Positions 8,360-18,744 of a stretch of DNA of 64,000 bases are shown here, in pieces (the stretch's first letter is position 1; each line of letters begins with the position of its first letter). Both the position numbers and the translations under genes were made by a program. This DNA comes from Bacillus infantis NRRL B-14911 (GTDB taxonomy: Bacteria; Bacillota; Bacilli; Bacillales; Cytobacillaceae). The stretch spans positions 1,760,501 through 1,824,500 of the forward strand of contig NC_022524.1 in NCBI RefSeq assembly GCF_000473245.1. Direction: 5' to 3'. The notes under the pieces are model-generated. The model made no database searches, was not told the origin of the DNA, and saw nothing but the letters and a program-made list of their open reading frames with translations.

Positions 8360-9127
8360 ATGAAACAGCTTACAATCAGTGAAATCAGCGTGAAGCTGAA
8401 GGATCTGAAAGACGACAACGACCCATTTTTTGGGGAGCTCAAATCTGATGGACGGAAAGGGGTGCAGCAGCTGCTTGCGAGATGGGACAGGCAAAGGGCC
8501 GAGGAGGTCAGGCTTTACGGCCGGTACCAGGAAATGACTGTATTTGAGCGGAGGCTGAAGAAAAGCGGCTGGACAATGATTGCAGGCACGGATGAAGCCG
8601 GCAGGGGGCCGCTGGCCGGCCCTGTCATCGCAGCAGCAGTCATACTGCCGGAGGGATTTTATCTTCCTGGCCTTGATGACTCCAAGAAGCTGTCTGAAGC
8701 AAAAAGGGACGAGTTTTACAAAGAAATCATGTCCGGCGCCTCTGCTGTCGGAATCGGCCGCATCAGCGCAGGGGAAATCGACCGGATTAATATCCTTCAA
8801 GCTTCAAAGAAAGCAATGCTCCTGGCCTTGGCAGATATGGGCAGTACGCCGGATTACTTACTGACAGATGCGGTTGATCTGGATGTTCCCTATCAGGCAG
8901 AGGCAGTCATAAAAGGCGACAGCAAAAGTGTGACGATTGCTGCTGCCTCTGTGATAGCCAAGGTAACGAGGGACCGGTATATGAGGGAACTTGACGAGCA
9001 GTATCCTCACTACGGCTTCGGCCGGAATATGGGCTACGGCACCCGGCAGCATCTTGAGGCAATTGAAAAGCACGGGATCATCAATGAACATCGAAAAAGC
9101 TTTGCCCCGATCAAGGGCATGTATTAG
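8360..9127 (+). CDS. rnhB: Ribonuclease HII
   Basis: RNase HII removes ribonucleotides and RNA primers from DNA hybrids. The start ATG 8360 follows AAGGGTGGA; a GTG at 8351 overlaps that site and was rejected. The product is 255 residues. The catalytic signature DEAGRGPLAGPV starts at D78. The later acidic residues lie in LLTDAVDLDVP and near AAASVIAKVTRDR. The N-terminal extension of about 70 residues before the catalytic domain is normal for Bacillus. It ends 12 bases before ylqG. Confidence 0.96.
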   Translation: MKQLTISEISVKLKDLKDDNDPFFGELKSDGRKGVQQLLARWDRQRAEEVRLYGRYQEMTVFERRLKKSGWTMIAGTDEAGRGPLAGPVIAAAVILPEGFYLPGLDDSKKLSEAKRDEFYKEIMSGASAVGIGRISAGEIDRINILQASKKAMLLALADMGSTPDYLLTDAVDLDVPYQAEAVIKGDSKSVTIAAASVIAKVTRDRYMRELDEQYPHYGFGRNMGYGTRQHLEAIEKHGIINEHRKSFAPIKGMY

Positions 9128-9139
9128 AGGTGAAGAGGA

Positions 9140-11017
9140 ATGGATCCGCTGAATATTGTCGGTTCAATACTGCAGAACAGAAACAGCGGCGGTCCTAAGC
9201 CGCTTGCCTTGAACCCCGGGCAAATCGTAAGCGCAAAGGTCATTAAGCTTCATCCCAATCAGACCGCAGAGGTCATGATTGGAGGGCAGAAGGTGATAGC
9301 GCAGCTTGAAACAGCATTGTCGGTAAATGAGCGGTACTGGCTGCAGGTCCTGCCGGGAGATGGGGCTCCGCGGCTGAGGCTTCTTCCTGGTGCTGAAGCA
9401 CAAAAGGGAATGAACGCTGAAGAAGTATTGCTTAATAAGCTGGCACTTGCAGCCGCCAAGACGAATATTGATATGGTTTCTTTTTTGGTAAAAGAGCAGC
9501 TGCCGATTACAAAAGAGGGCTTGTCCGCGATTGCAGAATGGCTCGGCGGCAGCCGGCCTTCACAGAATCAGCTTGAAGCAATCAAGCAGGCCCTGGCAAG
9601 GCAGCTGCCGGTTTCAGGCAGGGTTTTGGATTCTTTGATGGCTGCACAGGGAGGAAAGCCCATCCAAGCCCTTCTCACAGAGCTTGTGGACCTGCTGGAT
9701 CAGCCTGGTGTGGGCACTTCGGGGAAAGCGCTTCTTCATATGGCGGCAGATCTTGGGGCTTCATTAAAGATGAAGCAGGGGGAAGAATCACTCTTGTTCT
9801 TAGTGAAAGAATGGCTGGGAAGCCAGGACGGGAAGCGTGCCGAAGGGGCCAGGCACCTGCTGGAAGCAGCCGGCGCCCTGCCAAAAGGGCTGAAGGAGGC
9901 CGACCTTCTTCAGCGGATTCTTGTTTCCAGTGGACAGGCTGGGAGGCCTGCAGGATCCCTGGAAGACCTCTTAAAGGCTTTTGCCGGCAGATTGCAGGGG
10001 AATATGCATAGATCCTCTAACGAGTCAGGAGAAGGGATGGAGGGGGCAAAAACTGCACAGAACGCCTCTATGTCGAATTCGGATGCAGATATCGATCCTG
10101 CAGGCCGCCCAGCTTCGGCTGTCCTGCAGCCGGAACGAACTGCAGAAGCATGGAAGGGCCAGCTTTTTTCAGCGCTTGCCGGCAGAGATATGAAGCCGGC
10201 AGAAGCCATTCAGCTTCTGCGGATTTTGCATCCGCAAATGCCTGAGTTTGAAAAGGTGTCCGAAAGCATCAAGCTATTAACTGAAAGCGATCCAGAAGGG
10301 CAGGGAAAAAAAAGCATGGACGCCAGGCAGGTACTGCTTGGCGAAATCTCGGCAAAATCAGCCGCGGCTGCAGCAGCCGGAGACGGGCTGCTGCAGTCCA
10401 GGCTAACGCACATACTGAAAAGCCTGGGCTATTCCCACGATCATGCAGTGCTCAGCTTCCTCTCGGTCGGGGATGACAGCGGCTTGAAGAATGAATCACT
10501 TAAAATGATGCTATTGCAGTTTCTGAAGGAAGGTCCTCCCATTCAGCACAAAGAGGCTGCGGAGCAATTGCTGAATAAATTGACGGGACACCAGCTATTG
10601 GCTCAAGAAACAGGACCGCTGCAGCAGTATATATTCCAGCTGCCTGTCCCGCTGTGGAACAGGACAGCGGAAATGACCATGCAATGGAGCGGAAGGAAGC
10701 TGGCCGATGGGAGAATCGATCCTGCCTATTGCCGCGTCATTTTCTACCTGGACTTGGACCATTTAAAGGAAACGATAGTCGATGTCCAGGTCCAGAACAG
10801 AATCGTGCAGATCAAGGTCTTTAACGGGGACAGCCGCATCAGGGAGTGGGCAGCCCCTTTTACAGACGGATTGAAAAAAGGGCTGGAAGAGCTGGATTAC
10901 AGGCTTTCTTCCATTGTCTTCGAGAAAGGCAGCGGTGCCCAGCCGCAAACAAAAGGGATGGCGTACCAGCCATTGTCCGATTCAGGGAAATACAGCGGAG
11001 TTGATATAAAAATATGA
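9140..11017 (+). CDS. ylqG: YlqG-like protein with FliK-like C-terminus
   Basis: This large 625-residue protein is of unknown function. The first 80 residues look like a small beta domain (PGQIVSAKVIKLHPNQTAEV). The middle (about 100-440) is low-complexity, helical and rich in L, A, G, K, E and Q. The last 110 residues (from WNRTAEMTMQWSGRKLADGR) resemble the Flg_hook C-terminal domain of the hook-length controller FliK. It lies directly upstream of ylqH, with ATGA overlap. The pair therefore mimics FliK-FlhB and may belong to flagellar export control, although it sits 12 kb from the fla/che operon. Function is inferred, not known. Confidence 0.82.
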   Translation: MDPLNIVGSILQNRNSGGPKPLALNPGQIVSAKVIKLHPNQTAEVMIGGQKVIAQLETALSVNERYWLQVLPGDGAPRLRLLPGAEAQKGMNAEEVLLNKLALAAAKTNIDMVSFLVKEQLPITKEGLSAIAEWLGGSRPSQNQLEAIKQALARQLPVSGRVLDSLMAAQGGKPIQALLTELVDLLDQPGVGTSGKALLHMAADLGASLKMKQGEESLLFLVKEWLGSQDGKRAEGARHLLEAAGALPKGLKEADLLQRILVSSGQAGRPAGSLEDLLKAFAGRLQGNMHRSSNESGEGMEGAKTAQNASMSNSDADIDPAGRPASAVLQPERTAEAWKGQLFSALAGRDMKPAEAIQLLRILHPQMPEFEKVSESIKLLTESDPEGQGKKSMDARQVLLGEISAKSAAAAAAGDGLLQSRLTHILKSLGYSHDHAVLSFLSVGDDSGLKNESLKMMLLQFLKEGPPIQHKEAAEQLLNKLTGHQLLAQETGPLQQYIFQLPVPLWNRTAEMTMQWSGRKLADGRIDPAYCRVIFYLDLDHLKETIVDVQVQNRIVQIKVFNGDSRIREWAAPFTDGLKKGLEELDYRLSSIVFEKGSGAQPQTKGMAYQPLSDSGKYSGVDIKI

Positions 11018-11313
11018 AACAGCAGGACCCGAAGATCAGGAAGGAAGCCGTCGCCCTATCCTATAGGGACGGACAAGAAGCACCTAAGGTTAAGGCCAAA
11101 GGAAAGGGACTGACAGCCGAGAATATCCTCGAAAAAGCGAAAGAGCATAATATTCCCATTCAGGAAGACGCGTCACTGGTTGAATTGCTCGGAAAGCTGA
11201 ACATAGATGAAAATATCCCGGAGGAGCTGTATCAGGCAGTGGCAGAAATTTTCGCCTTTGTTTATAAAGCCGACCGCCGGGCAGGAGAGCACAGCAGGGG
11301 GCAGGGATTATAG
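11014..11313 (+). CDS. ylqH: YlqH, FlhB C-terminal-domain-like protein
   Basis: This 99-residue protein aligns with the cytoplasmic C-terminal domain of FlhB. AVALSYRDGQEAPKVKAKG matches AIALKYDEEKQDAPYVVAKG of the FlhB encoded later in this window, and IPEELYQAVAEIFAFVY matches IPEEFFKTVAEILAYVY. It has no membrane domain and begins just after where the NPTH autocleavage site would be, so it corresponds to the post-cleavage FlhB fragment. It overlaps ylqG by four bases. It could be a soluble competitor or partner of the export gate; no function is proven. Confidence 0.88.
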   Translation: MKQQDPKIRKEAVALSYRDGQEAPKVKAKGKGLTAENILEKAKEHNIPIQEDASLVELLGKLNIDENIPEELYQAVAEIFAFVYKADRRAGEHSRGQGL

Positions 11314-11483
11314 CCTGTCCTTATTCGTATTTGGCAGCAGAGCTCTTTTGAGGAAAGAGCGCTTTCCAAAGTCATATTTTCTCACTTGGAAAGCCGCGGC
11401 CAGGACCTGCTCCCGAAGGGTAACTGATCATCCTTTCTTAAATATATTTCTATGCTGAAAAAACAATTTTTGAAAATAAAAAA

Positions 11484-11497
11484 TGAAAACGCTTTAC
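11484..11497 (+). promoter_or_regulatory. cre-like site upstream of sucC (1)
   Basis: TGAAAACGCTTTAC matches the CcpA cre consensus TGWAANCGNTNWCA at 12 of 14 positions by eye. sucCD are TCA-cycle genes that are under carbon control in Bacillus, so a CcpA site is plausible but untested. Confidence 0.35.
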
Positions 11498-11593
11498 TTT
11501 ACAGGGTTTTTTATAGATTTAAATTTTAAAATTTTTAAAGAAATATAATATTTTAATCATAATTGTAGACAAGGGTGTGCTCATTTTATAAAA

Positions 11594-11607
11594 TGAAAGC
11601 GCAGTCT
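11594..11607 (+). promoter_or_regulatory. cre-like site upstream of sucC (2)
   Basis: TGAAAGCGCAGTCT matches the same cre consensus at about 12 of 14 positions. It lies between the AT-rich promoter region and the sucC ribosome binding site, where binding could act as a roadblock. Low confidence. Confidence 0.3.
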
Positions 11608-11639
11608 ATTTTTTGAAGAGTTTGATAGGAGGATGGGAA

Positions 11640-12800
11640 ATGAATATTCATGAGTACCAGGGAAAAGAAGTCCTCAGAAAATACGGGGTAACGGTTCCGA
11701 ATGGAAAGGTCGCTTTTACAGTTGAAGAAGCAGTAGAAGCAGCCAAAGAACTTGGCACAGAGGTAGTTGTAGTTAAAGCGCAGATCCATGCCGGCGGACG
11801 CGGAAAAGCGGGCGGCGTCAAGGTTGCGAAAAACCTCGATGAAGTACGTACATATGCATCTGAAATCCTGGGGAAAACACTGGTCACGCACCAGACAGGC
11901 CCTGAAGGGAAAGAAGTGAAGCGCCTCCTGATTGAAGAAGGCTGTGATATCCAGAAAGAATATTATGTCGGCCTTGTGCTTGACCGTGCAACTTCCCGTG
12001 TCGTGCTGATGGCGTCTGAAGAAGGCGGCACAGAAATCGAAGAAGTTGCTGAAAAAACACCAGAAAAGATTTTCAAGGAAGAAATCGATCCGGTCATTGG
12101 CCTGACAGCTTTCCAGGCGCGCCGCATCGCTTTCAATATCAATATCCCGGGCAAGCTTGTCAACCAGGCAGCAAAGTTCATGCTCGCGCTTTATAATGCT
12201 TATATTGAGAAGGACTGCTCTATTGCAGAAATCAATCCGCTTGTTGTCACTGGCGACGGCAAGGTAATGGCACTTGATGCAAAGCTTAATTTTGATTCAA
12301 ATGCCCTGTACCGCCAAAAGGATATTCTTGAGTACCGTGATTTGGAAGAAGAAGATCCAAAAGAAATCGAAGCTTCAAAATATGACCTAAGCTACATTTC
12401 CCTTGACGGAAACATCGGATGCATGGTCAACGGTGCCGGCCTGGCAATGGCGACAATGGATATTGTCAAGCATTACGGCGGCGACCCTGCCAACTTCCTT
12501 GATGTTGGGGGCGGTGCAACAGCAGAGAAAGTAACGGAAGCATTCAAAATCATCCTTTCTGATCCGAATGTAAAAGGAATCTTTGTCAATATCTTTGGCG
12601 GAATCATGAAATGCGACGTCATTGCAGAAGGCGTTGTAGAGGCTGCAAAGCAGGTTGGCCTGAAAGTGCCGCTTGTTGTACGCCTTGAAGGCACAAACGT
12701 AGACCTTGGCAAAAAGATTCTCGCAGAATCCGATATTGATATTATCGCAGCGGATTCCATGAGTGACGGGGCAGAAAAAATCGTTTCACTAGTAGGTTAA
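11640..12800 (+). CDS. sucC: Succinyl-CoA synthetase (ADP-forming) subunit beta
   Basis: With SucD it converts succinyl-CoA and ADP to succinate and ATP in the TCA cycle. The start ATG 11640, preceded by AGGAGGATGGGA, gives the family N-terminus [16 protein letters not shown] and 386 residues; an upstream frame start was rejected. The ATP-grasp domain is recognised by [18 protein letters not shown] (about 42-59). The C-terminal ligase domain contains FLDVGGGA and [15 protein letters not shown]. sucD follows after 16 bases. Confidence 0.98.
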   Translation: MNIHEYQGKEVLRKYGVTVPNGKVAFTVEEAVEAAKELGTEVVVVKAQIHAGGRGKAGGVKVAKNLDEVRTYASEILGKTLVTHQTGPEGKEVKRLLIEEGCDIQKEYYVGLVLDRATSRVVLMASEEGGTEIEEVAEKTPEKIFKEEIDPVIGLTAFQARRIAFNINIPGKLVNQAAKFMLALYNAYIEKDCSIAEINPLVVTGDGKVMALDAKLNFDSNALYRQKDILEYRDLEEEDPKEIEASKYDLSYISLDGNIGCMVNGAGLAMATMDIVKHYGGDPANFLDVGGGATAEKVTEAFKIILSDPNVKGIFVNIFGGIMKCDVIAEGVVEAAKQVGLKVPLVVRLEGTNVDLGKKILAESDIDIIAADSMSDGAEKIVSLVG

Positions 12801-12816
12801 GAAAGGGGAATTTGAC

Positions 12817-13719
12817 GTGAGTGTATTCATTAATAAAGATACAAAAGTAATAGTTCAAGGGATAACAGGTTCAACTGCCCTTTTCCATACAAAGCAGATG
12901 CTGGAATACGGCACACAGATCGTCGGGGGCACAACTCCAGGCAAGGGCGGCATGGAAGTGGAAGGAGTACCTGTATTCAATACAGTTCAGGAAGCTGTCA
13001 AAGAAACAGGCGCAACCGCTTCTGTCATTTATGTTCCTGCTGCTTTTGCTGCAGATGCCATCCTTGAGGCGGTAGATGCAGAGCTCGACCTGGCCATCTG
13101 TATTACAGAGCATATCCCTGTTCTTGATATGGTTAAAGTGAAACGTTATATGGAAGGCAAGAAGACCCGCCTGGTAGGTCCTAACTGCCCTGGCGTCATC
13201 ACACCTGATGAGTGCAAAATCGGGATCATGCCAGGATATATCCATACAAAAGGGCATGTCGGCGTAGTGTCCCGCTCCGGTACATTGACGTATGAAGCTG
13301 TCCACCAGCTCACACAGGCTGGAATCGGCCAGTCCACTGCAGTTGGAATCGGCGGAGACCCTGTCAACGGAACAAACTTCATCGATGTATTAAAAGCATT
13401 CAATGAAGATCCGGAAACCAAAGCGGTCATCATGATCGGTGAAATCGGCGGAACGGCTGAAGAAGAAGCAGCAGAGTGGGTAAAAGCTAACATGACAAAG
13501 CCTGTTGTCGGCTTTATCGGCGGCCGCACTGCACCTCCAGGGAAGCGCATGGGCCATGCCGGCGCCATCATCTCAGGAGGTAAAGGCACTGCTGACGAAA
13601 AAATCCGTGTGATGAATGAATGCGGAATCCAGGTTGCCGATACTCCATCCGTAATGGGTGAAACTTTGATTAAAGTCCTGAAAGAAAAAGGCCTTTTCGA
13701 CGAATGCAAAACGCACTAA
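12817..13719 (+). CDS. sucD: Succinyl-CoA synthetase subunit alpha
   Basis: SucD binds CoA and carries the phosphohistidine. The GTG start follows GAAAGGGGA. The N-terminal CoA-binding Rossmann domain contains [18 protein letters not shown]. The active-site histidine is H247 within GHAGAII. At 300 residues it has the usual length. It forms an operon with sucC and is followed by a terminator. Confidence 0.98.
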   Translation: MSVFINKDTKVIVQGITGSTALFHTKQMLEYGTQIVGGTTPGKGGMEVEGVPVFNTVQEAVKETGATASVIYVPAAFAADAILEAVDAELDLAICITEHIPVLDMVKVKRYMEGKKTRLVGPNCPGVITPDECKIGIMPGYIHTKGHVGVVSRSGTLTYEAVHQLTQAGIGQSTAVGIGGDPVNGTNFIDVLKAFNEDPETKAVIMIGEIGGTAEEEAAEWVKANMTKPVVGFIGGRTAPPGKRMGHAGAIISGGKGTADEKIRVMNECGIQVADTPSVMGETLIKVLKEKGLFDECKTH

Positions 13720-13740
13720 ACCTATAGATCAGACTTTCCG

Positions 13741-13766
13741 GTCCCCTTGCCTCAAGGGGACTATTT
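13741..13766 (+). terminator. Intrinsic terminator after sucD
   Basis: A perfect 9-bp stem GTCCCCTTG/CAAGGGGAC with a 3-base loop (CCT) is followed by the T-rich stretch TATTTCT. The T tract is modest but the stem is strong. Confidence 0.7.
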
Positions 13767-13815
13767 CTCCTTCTTTTAACTCCCTCTCTAAAAAATCCTA
13801 TCAGGAGGTCCGCAA

Positions 13816-14661
13816 ATGGACGAATTCAAGCTGAAATTTATCTCCCTCCATCACAAAAGCTCCTGGAGCAGCATTTATCATTTCCTAAAGAAAGATCCCC
13901 ACATGAAAACCTCCCTGTCAGCAGCTTTCTCTGAACCCGATCGTAAACTCTTTTTTCCGACTAACAGCAGCCTGGAGAAAACGATAGAGAAAATCAGACA
14001 ATACGAGAAATACGGCATTCACTGCATTACAATATTTGAACCTGAATATCCACCGCTTCTTAAGGAAATTTATCAGCCTCCCTGGGTGCTATACGCAAAA
14101 GGAGACATCAGCTTTTTGCATCTGGATCCCAAGCTTGCGGTTGTAGGCTCCAGGCAGATAACAGGATACGGCAGGAGCGCAATAAAAAAAGTATTTCCGG
14201 GCTTGGTGGGAAAGGGAGTGACCATCGTAAGCGGCCTTGCAGCCGGAGTGGATGCCGAGGCGCATGAAACAGCCATTTCGCTCGGCGGCCGGACGATCGG
14301 TGTCATTGCTGGAGGCCTTAATCATATTTACCCAAAATCCAATGAACGGCTGGCAAGAAGGATGATGGAAGATCATCTTGTCATTTCTGAATATCCGCCT
14401 GATGCACGGCCTGACAGATGGCAGTTCCCAATGAGGAACAGAATCATCAGCGGGCTTTCCCAGGGGACCTTTATAATAGAAGCAAAAAGCAAGAGCGGAT
14501 CGCTGATTACGGCAAATTATGCGGTCAATGAAGGCAGGGATGTGTTTGCCCTGCCAGGCAGCATATTCAGCCCGGCTTCCGCAGGCACGAATGAATGGAT
14601 CCAGCAGGGCGCAAAGCTGATTGCAGATGCCAGTGAGATCCTTGAAGAACTTAATTTTTAA
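13816..14661 (+). CDS. dprA: DNA processing protein DprA (Smf)
   Basis: DprA loads RecA on incoming single-stranded DNA during natural transformation. The 281 residues show a short N-terminal region and the Rossmann-like core with VGSRQITGYG (about 111-120), IVSGLAAGVDAEAH (about 136-149) and PMRNRIISGLSQ. The C-terminal winged-helix (DML1-like) domain found in some orthologues is absent, as in B. subtilis. A good CAGGAGG lies seven bases before the ATG. Presence of dprA does not by itself show competence. Confidence 0.96.
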   Translation: MDEFKLKFISLHHKSSWSSIYHFLKKDPHMKTSLSAAFSEPDRKLFFPTNSSLEKTIEKIRQYEKYGIHCITIFEPEYPPLLKEIYQPPWVLYAKGDISFLHLDPKLAVVGSRQITGYGRSAIKKVFPGLVGKGVTIVSGLAAGVDAEAHETAISLGGRTIGVIAGGLNHIYPKSNERLARRMMEDHLVISEYPPDARPDRWQFPMRNRIISGLSQGTFIIEAKSKSGSLITANYAVNEGRDVFALPGSIFSPASAGTNEWIQQGAKLIADASEILEELNF

Positions 14662-15117
14662 GAAAATCCCGTTAGGCAGAACAAAGATTTCTTAAAAAAG
14701 GCATAAAAGTATGCATTTGAATTGTATAATTCATCACAGTGCATTTTTGCTGAAAATAGTCTGAAATTAGAAAATTTATGTCAAAAAGGTTGAAATTATT
14801 TAAAATCTGTTATACATTGTGCAACAGACGCAATGTAAAGGCTGCAAAACAGGCTGTAACCGTTTGCTTGTCGAGCCGGCCATGTTTTGCCATCCATACA
14901 TGATGCTATCAGAGATTTGACAACCCATAGCAGCATGGACAATAATAATGGAATATTTCACCCCCTGCCGGATTGCAGGATGAAAAATATTTAAAAATGG
15001 AATCTGCAGCTGCCGTGCTTCTGCAGACTATCAAACAAAAAATAAAATAAAATCAGCGCCGCCCGCCCGCAAATGACAGCAGGCGGCCAATCTTATCCCT
15101 CTTAAGGAGGATGTTTA
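14662..15117 (+). other. Long structured intergenic region upstream of topA
   Basis: These 456 bases carry no supported gene. They contain a candidate promoter TTGAAA-N17-TACATT (14790-14818), which would give topA a leader of nearly 300 nt. The leader can form hairpins: TCTGCAG with CTGCAGA, separated by about 10 bases (near 15001-15030), CCTGC/GCAGG within an AATATTT-bounded imperfect repeat (about 14950-14993), and GCCGCC/GGCGGC (15058-15063 and 15082-15087) shortly before the topA ribosome binding site. No riboswitch class was recognised. Confidence 0.5.
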
Positions 15118-17193
15118 ATGGCAGATTATTTAGTGATCGTTGAGTCGCCTGCCAAGGCGAAGACGATTGAAAGATACTTGGGAAAAAAATATAAAGTAAG
15201 AGCATCGATGGGGCATATAAGAGATCTCCCTAAAAGCCAGATGGGCGTTGATGTGGAAAACCGCTTTGAACCAAAATACATCACGATACGCGGCAAGGGC
15301 CCTGTGTTGAAAGAACTTAAAACAGCTGCAAAGAAAGCCAAGAAAATCTATCTCGCAGCTGACCCCGATCGCGAAGGGGAAGCCATTGCCTGGCATTTGG
15401 CGCACAGCCTGGACATGGATGTCCATTCTGACTGCCGTGTGGTTTTCAATGAAATCACAAAGGATGCCATCAAAGAATCATTTAAAACTCCGCGGCCGAT
15501 TAATATGGATCTTGTGGATGCCCAGCAGGCGCGCAGGATCCTGGACAGGCTCGTCGGCTATAATATAAGCCCTTTATTATGGAAGAAAGTAAAAAAAGGA
15601 TTGAGCGCCGGAAGGGTGCAGTCAGTGGCAGTCCGGCTGATCATCGACCGGGAAAAGGAAATCAAGGAATTTATCCCTGAAGAATACTGGTCAATTGATG
15701 GTGAATTCCTGAAAGGAAAGTCCGTGTTCGAAGCGTCCTTCTACAGTGCGCAGGGACAGAAGACGGACTTAAAATCAGAACAGGATGTAAAAGAGATCCT
15801 CGGAATGATGAAGGGGAACAAGTTCACTGTTGCTTCCGTCTCGAAGAAGGAACGGAAACGGAATCCAGCTGCTCCCTTCACAACATCTTCCCTTCAGCAG
15901 GAGGCAGCCAGGAAATTAAACTTCAGGGCTAAGAAAACAATGATGCTTGCCCAGCAGCTGTATGAGGGAATTGATCTTGGTTCAGAAGGGACGGTCGGTC
16001 TCATCACCTATATGAGAACAGACTCGACCCGGATCTCTGAAATCGCACAGACCGAGGCGGCAGGCTATATCACAGAGTCTTATGGCAAGGACTATCTCCC
16101 TGGGGAGAAAAAGAAAGAAACCAAGAAATCCAATGCACAGGATGCGCACGAAGCCATCAGGCCGACAAGCACCCTGCGGGAGCCGGCAAGTCTTAAAGAA
16201 TTTTTATCAAGAGACCAGCTCCGTCTGTATAAACTGATATGGGAACGCTTTGTGGCAAGCCAGATGGCATCCGCAATCATGGATACAATGAGTGTGGATC
16301 TGAAGAACGGGGAAGTTGTCTTCCGGGCCACCGGCTCAAAAGTGAAGTTCCCCGGCTTTATGAAGGTTTATGTCGAAGGCAGCGATGATCAGGCTGAAGA
16401 AAAAGATAATATGCTCCCCGACCTGAAGGAAGGCGATGAGGTCCTGAAAAAGGACATTGAGCCGAAGCAGCATTTCACCCAGCCGCCGCCACGCTATACA
16501 GAGGCAAGGCTGGTAAAGACACTGGAAGAGCTCGGGATCGGAAGGCCGTCAACCTTTGCCCCGACACTGGATACAATTCAGAAACGCGGCTATGTAGCGC
16601 TTGATAATAAACGCTTCATCCCTACAGAACTTGGAGAAATAGTCCTGGAATTGATTCTCGAATTTTTCCCGGAAATATTGGATGTCGAGTTTACGGCCAA
16701 GATGGAGCAGGATCTTGATGATGTAGAAGACGGCAAAGAAAATTGGAAGAATATCATCGAAGAATTCTACAAAGATTTCGAGAAGCATCTGGACAAAGCC
16801 GAAAAAGAAATGCAGGAAGTAGAAATAAAGGATGAGCCCGCAGGAGAAGATTGTGAAAAATGCGGACATGAAATGGTTTATAAAATGGGGCGCTACGGCA
16901 AGTTTATGGCCTGCTCGAATTTCCCTGAATGCAGGAACACAAAAGCGATTGTGAAAGAAATCGGTGTGAAATGCCCGAACTGCAAAGAGGGGAATATAAT
17001 AGAAAGAAAAAGTAAAAAACGCCGCATCTTCTACGGCTGCGACCGGTTCCCGGAATGCGAATTCATCTCATGGGATAAACCGCTTGCCAGACAGTGTCCG
17101 AAATGCGATAATGTCCTGGTTGAGAAAAAGCTTAAAAAGGGCGTCCAGGTTCAATGCATTGAATGTGACTATAAAGAAGAAAAGCAAGGCTAA
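15118..17193 (+). CDS. topA: DNA topoisomerase I
   Basis: This type IA topoisomerase relaxes negative supercoils. The 691 residues begin with the TOPRIM domain ([26 protein letters not shown] from D82). The catalytic tyrosine is Y298 in TYMRTDSTR. The C-terminus has three four-cysteine zinc-finger modules (about 579-605, 620-650 and 661-686), all with their cysteines. The start follows TTAAGGAGG. Its long upstream region suggests separate control from dprA, consistent with supercoiling-sensitive expression in other bacteria (inference). Confidence 0.98.
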   Translation: MADYLVIVESPAKAKTIERYLGKKYKVRASMGHIRDLPKSQMGVDVENRFEPKYITIRGKGPVLKELKTAAKKAKKIYLAADPDREGEAIAWHLAHSLDMDVHSDCRVVFNEITKDAIKESFKTPRPINMDLVDAQQARRILDRLVGYNISPLLWKKVKKGLSAGRVQSVAVRLIIDREKEIKEFIPEEYWSIDGEFLKGKSVFEASFYSAQGQKTDLKSEQDVKEILGMMKGNKFTVASVSKKERKRNPAAPFTTSSLQQEAARKLNFRAKKTMMLAQQLYEGIDLGSEGTVGLITYMRTDSTRISEIAQTEAAGYITESYGKDYLPGEKKKETKKSNAQDAHEAIRPTSTLREPASLKEFLSRDQLRLYKLIWERFVASQMASAIMDTMSVDLKNGEVVFRATGSKVKFPGFMKVYVEGSDDQAEEKDNMLPDLKEGDEVLKKDIEPKQHFTQPPPRYTEARLVKTLEELGIGRPSTFAPTLDTIQKRGYVALDNKRFIPTELGEIVLELILEFFPEILDVEFTAKMEQDLDDVEDGKENWKNIIEEFYKDFEKHLDKAEKEMQEVEIKDEPAGEDCEKCGHEMVYKMGRYGKFMACSNFPECRNTKAIVKEIGVKCPNCKEGNIIERKSKKRRIFYGCDRFPECEFISWDKPLARQCPKCDNVLVEKKLKKGVQVQCIECDYKEEKQG

Positions 17194-17218
17194 GGGTGGG
17201 CTTTATGCTCACTCTTTT
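17193..17218 (+). terminator. Likely terminator after topA
   Basis: AGGGTGGGC and GCTCACTCT form a 9-bp stem with two G-U pairs and a 5-base loop, followed by TTTC. The stem begins at the last base of the topA stop codon. Moderate because of the G-U pairs and short T tract. Confidence 0.55.
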
Positions 17219-17424
17219 CTGTTTCGCGGGAAAATATGGCAGTGCAATGCATGAAACTTTTTTATTTTTCATACGTATTGTACAATGCAGATTGGATATG
17301 AATGAATGCCGTCCATTTTGGGAACAAAATTAAAGATTGGACAGGCCCTTTAAAAGAGATAAGAAGTCCGGCTGGATCAATAAACCAGTTTAACTATTCA
17401 TAAGTATACCTGGAGGTTCGTAAA

Positions 17425-18732
17425 ATGAAAGAAGCAGCAATCAATGTTATCGGGGCGGGGCTTGCCGGAAGTGAAGCGGCCTGGCAGATCGCGAAAAGAG
17501 GAATAAAGGTAAATCTGTATGAAATGAGGCCTGTAAAACAGACCCCGGCCCATCATACAGATAAATTTGCCGAGCTGGTCTGCAGCAATTCTCTCCGGGC
17601 CAACAACCTGACAAACGCGGTTGGCGTACTGAAAGAGGAAATGAGGATGCTTGACTCTGTTATCATCAATTCGGCTGATGCATGTGCCGTACCGGCAGGA
17701 GGAGCACTGGCAGTCGACCGGCATGAATTCGCCGGAAAGGTAACAGAGCAGGTCAGGAACCATCCGAATGTAACCGTGATGAATGAAGAAGTGACTGAAA
17801 TTCCAGAGGGGATCACTGTCATTGCAACCGGTCCCCTAACGAGTGAGTCACTGTCCAAGCAGCTGAAGGAGCTGACAGGCGAGGATCATTTATATTTTTA
17901 TGATGCAGCAGCGCCTATCATTGAAAAAGACAGCATCAACATGGAAAAGGCTTACCTTAAATCAAGATATGATAAAGGGGAAGCAGCATATATCAACTGT
18001 CCGATGACAGAAGAAGAATTTGAAACATTCTATAACGCCCTGATCAGTGCCGAGACGGTCCCATTGAAAGAATTCGAAAAAGAGATTTTCTTTGAAGGAT
18101 GCATGCCGATCGAGGTGATGGCAAACAGGGGAAAGAAAACCATGCTGTTTGGGCCGATGAAGCCGGTAGGCCTGGAAGACCCGCGGACAGGCAAGCGCCC
18201 GTATGCAGTTGTCCAGCTGAGGCAGGATGATGCGGCAGGAACTCTTTATAATATAGTAGGTTTCCAAACGCATCTGAAATGGGGCCCGCAAAAGGAAGTG
18301 CTGAGGCTGATTCCGGGATTGGAAGAAGCAGAGATTGTACGCTATGGCGTCATGCACCGCAATACTTTCATCAACTCGCCGAAAGTGCTCGAGGCAACCT
18401 ATCAATTCAGAAACCGTGACGGCCTGTTCTTTGCCGGGCAGATGACAGGTGTGGAAGGATATGTGGAATCGGCAGCTAGCGGCCTGATCGCAGGCATCAA
18501 CGCAGCCAGGCTGGCAGAGGGCAAAGAACTTCTGGAATTCCCTCATGAAACGGCCATCGGCAGCATGGCAAGATATATCACGACAACAAACTCTAAAAAC
18601 TTCCAGCCGATGAATGCCAATTTCGGACTGTTCCCTGAACTGCCGGTTAAGATCAAAGGCAAACAGGAGCGCAATGAACAGCATGCTAACAGAGCGCTGG
18701 AAACAATTCAGAACTTTGTGAAAAATATGTAA
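17425..18732 (+). CDS. trmFO: Methylenetetrahydrofolate-tRNA-(uracil-5-)-methyltransferase TrmFO
   Basis: TrmFO forms m5U54 in the tRNA T-loop using methylene-THF and FADH2. It is the folate-dependent route typical of Firmicutes (formerly Gid). The 435 residues start with the FAD-binding motif [13 protein letters not shown] (about 8-20). CSNSLRANN and the C-terminal [19 protein letters not shown] segment are present. The start follows TGGAGG. A 231-base gap separates it from topA; a TACAAT hexamer there (17281-17286) may be its -10, but the -35 is unclear. Confidence 0.97.
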   Translation: MKEAAINVIGAGLAGSEAAWQIAKRGIKVNLYEMRPVKQTPAHHTDKFAELVCSNSLRANNLTNAVGVLKEEMRMLDSVIINSADACAVPAGGALAVDRHEFAGKVTEQVRNHPNVTVMNEEVTEIPEGITVIATGPLTSESLSKQLKELTGEDHLYFYDAAAPIIEKDSINMEKAYLKSRYDKGEAAYINCPMTEEEFETFYNALISAETVPLKEFEKEIFFEGCMPIEVMANRGKKTMLFGPMKPVGLEDPRTGKRPYAVVQLRQDDAAGTLYNIVGFQTHLKWGPQKEVLRLIPGLEEAEIVRYGVMHRNTFINSPKVLEATYQFRNRDGLFFAGQMTGVEGYVESAASGLIAGINAARLAEGKELLEFPHETAIGSMARYITTTNSKNFQPMNANFGLFPELPVKIKGKQERNEQHANRALETIQNFVKNM

Positions 18733-18744
18733 ATTTTATTGCAT

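Larger units (their letters stand above)
11314..11639 (+). other. Intergenic region ylqH-sucC with possible catabolite sites
   Basis: No gene is supported in these 326 bases. The last 200 are strongly AT-rich. An imperfect inverted repeat, AGAGCTCTTT and AAAGAGCGCT (about 11339-11363), lacks a T tract. A perfect -10 hexamer TATAAT occurs at 11544-11549, but no good -35 is placed before it. Two sequences resemble CcpA cre sites and are listed separately. Confidence 0.6.

Noticed and set aside
11207-11458. 83-codon frame overlapping the end of ylqH
   Set aside because: Most of it is ylqH in another frame; the remainder is intergenic.
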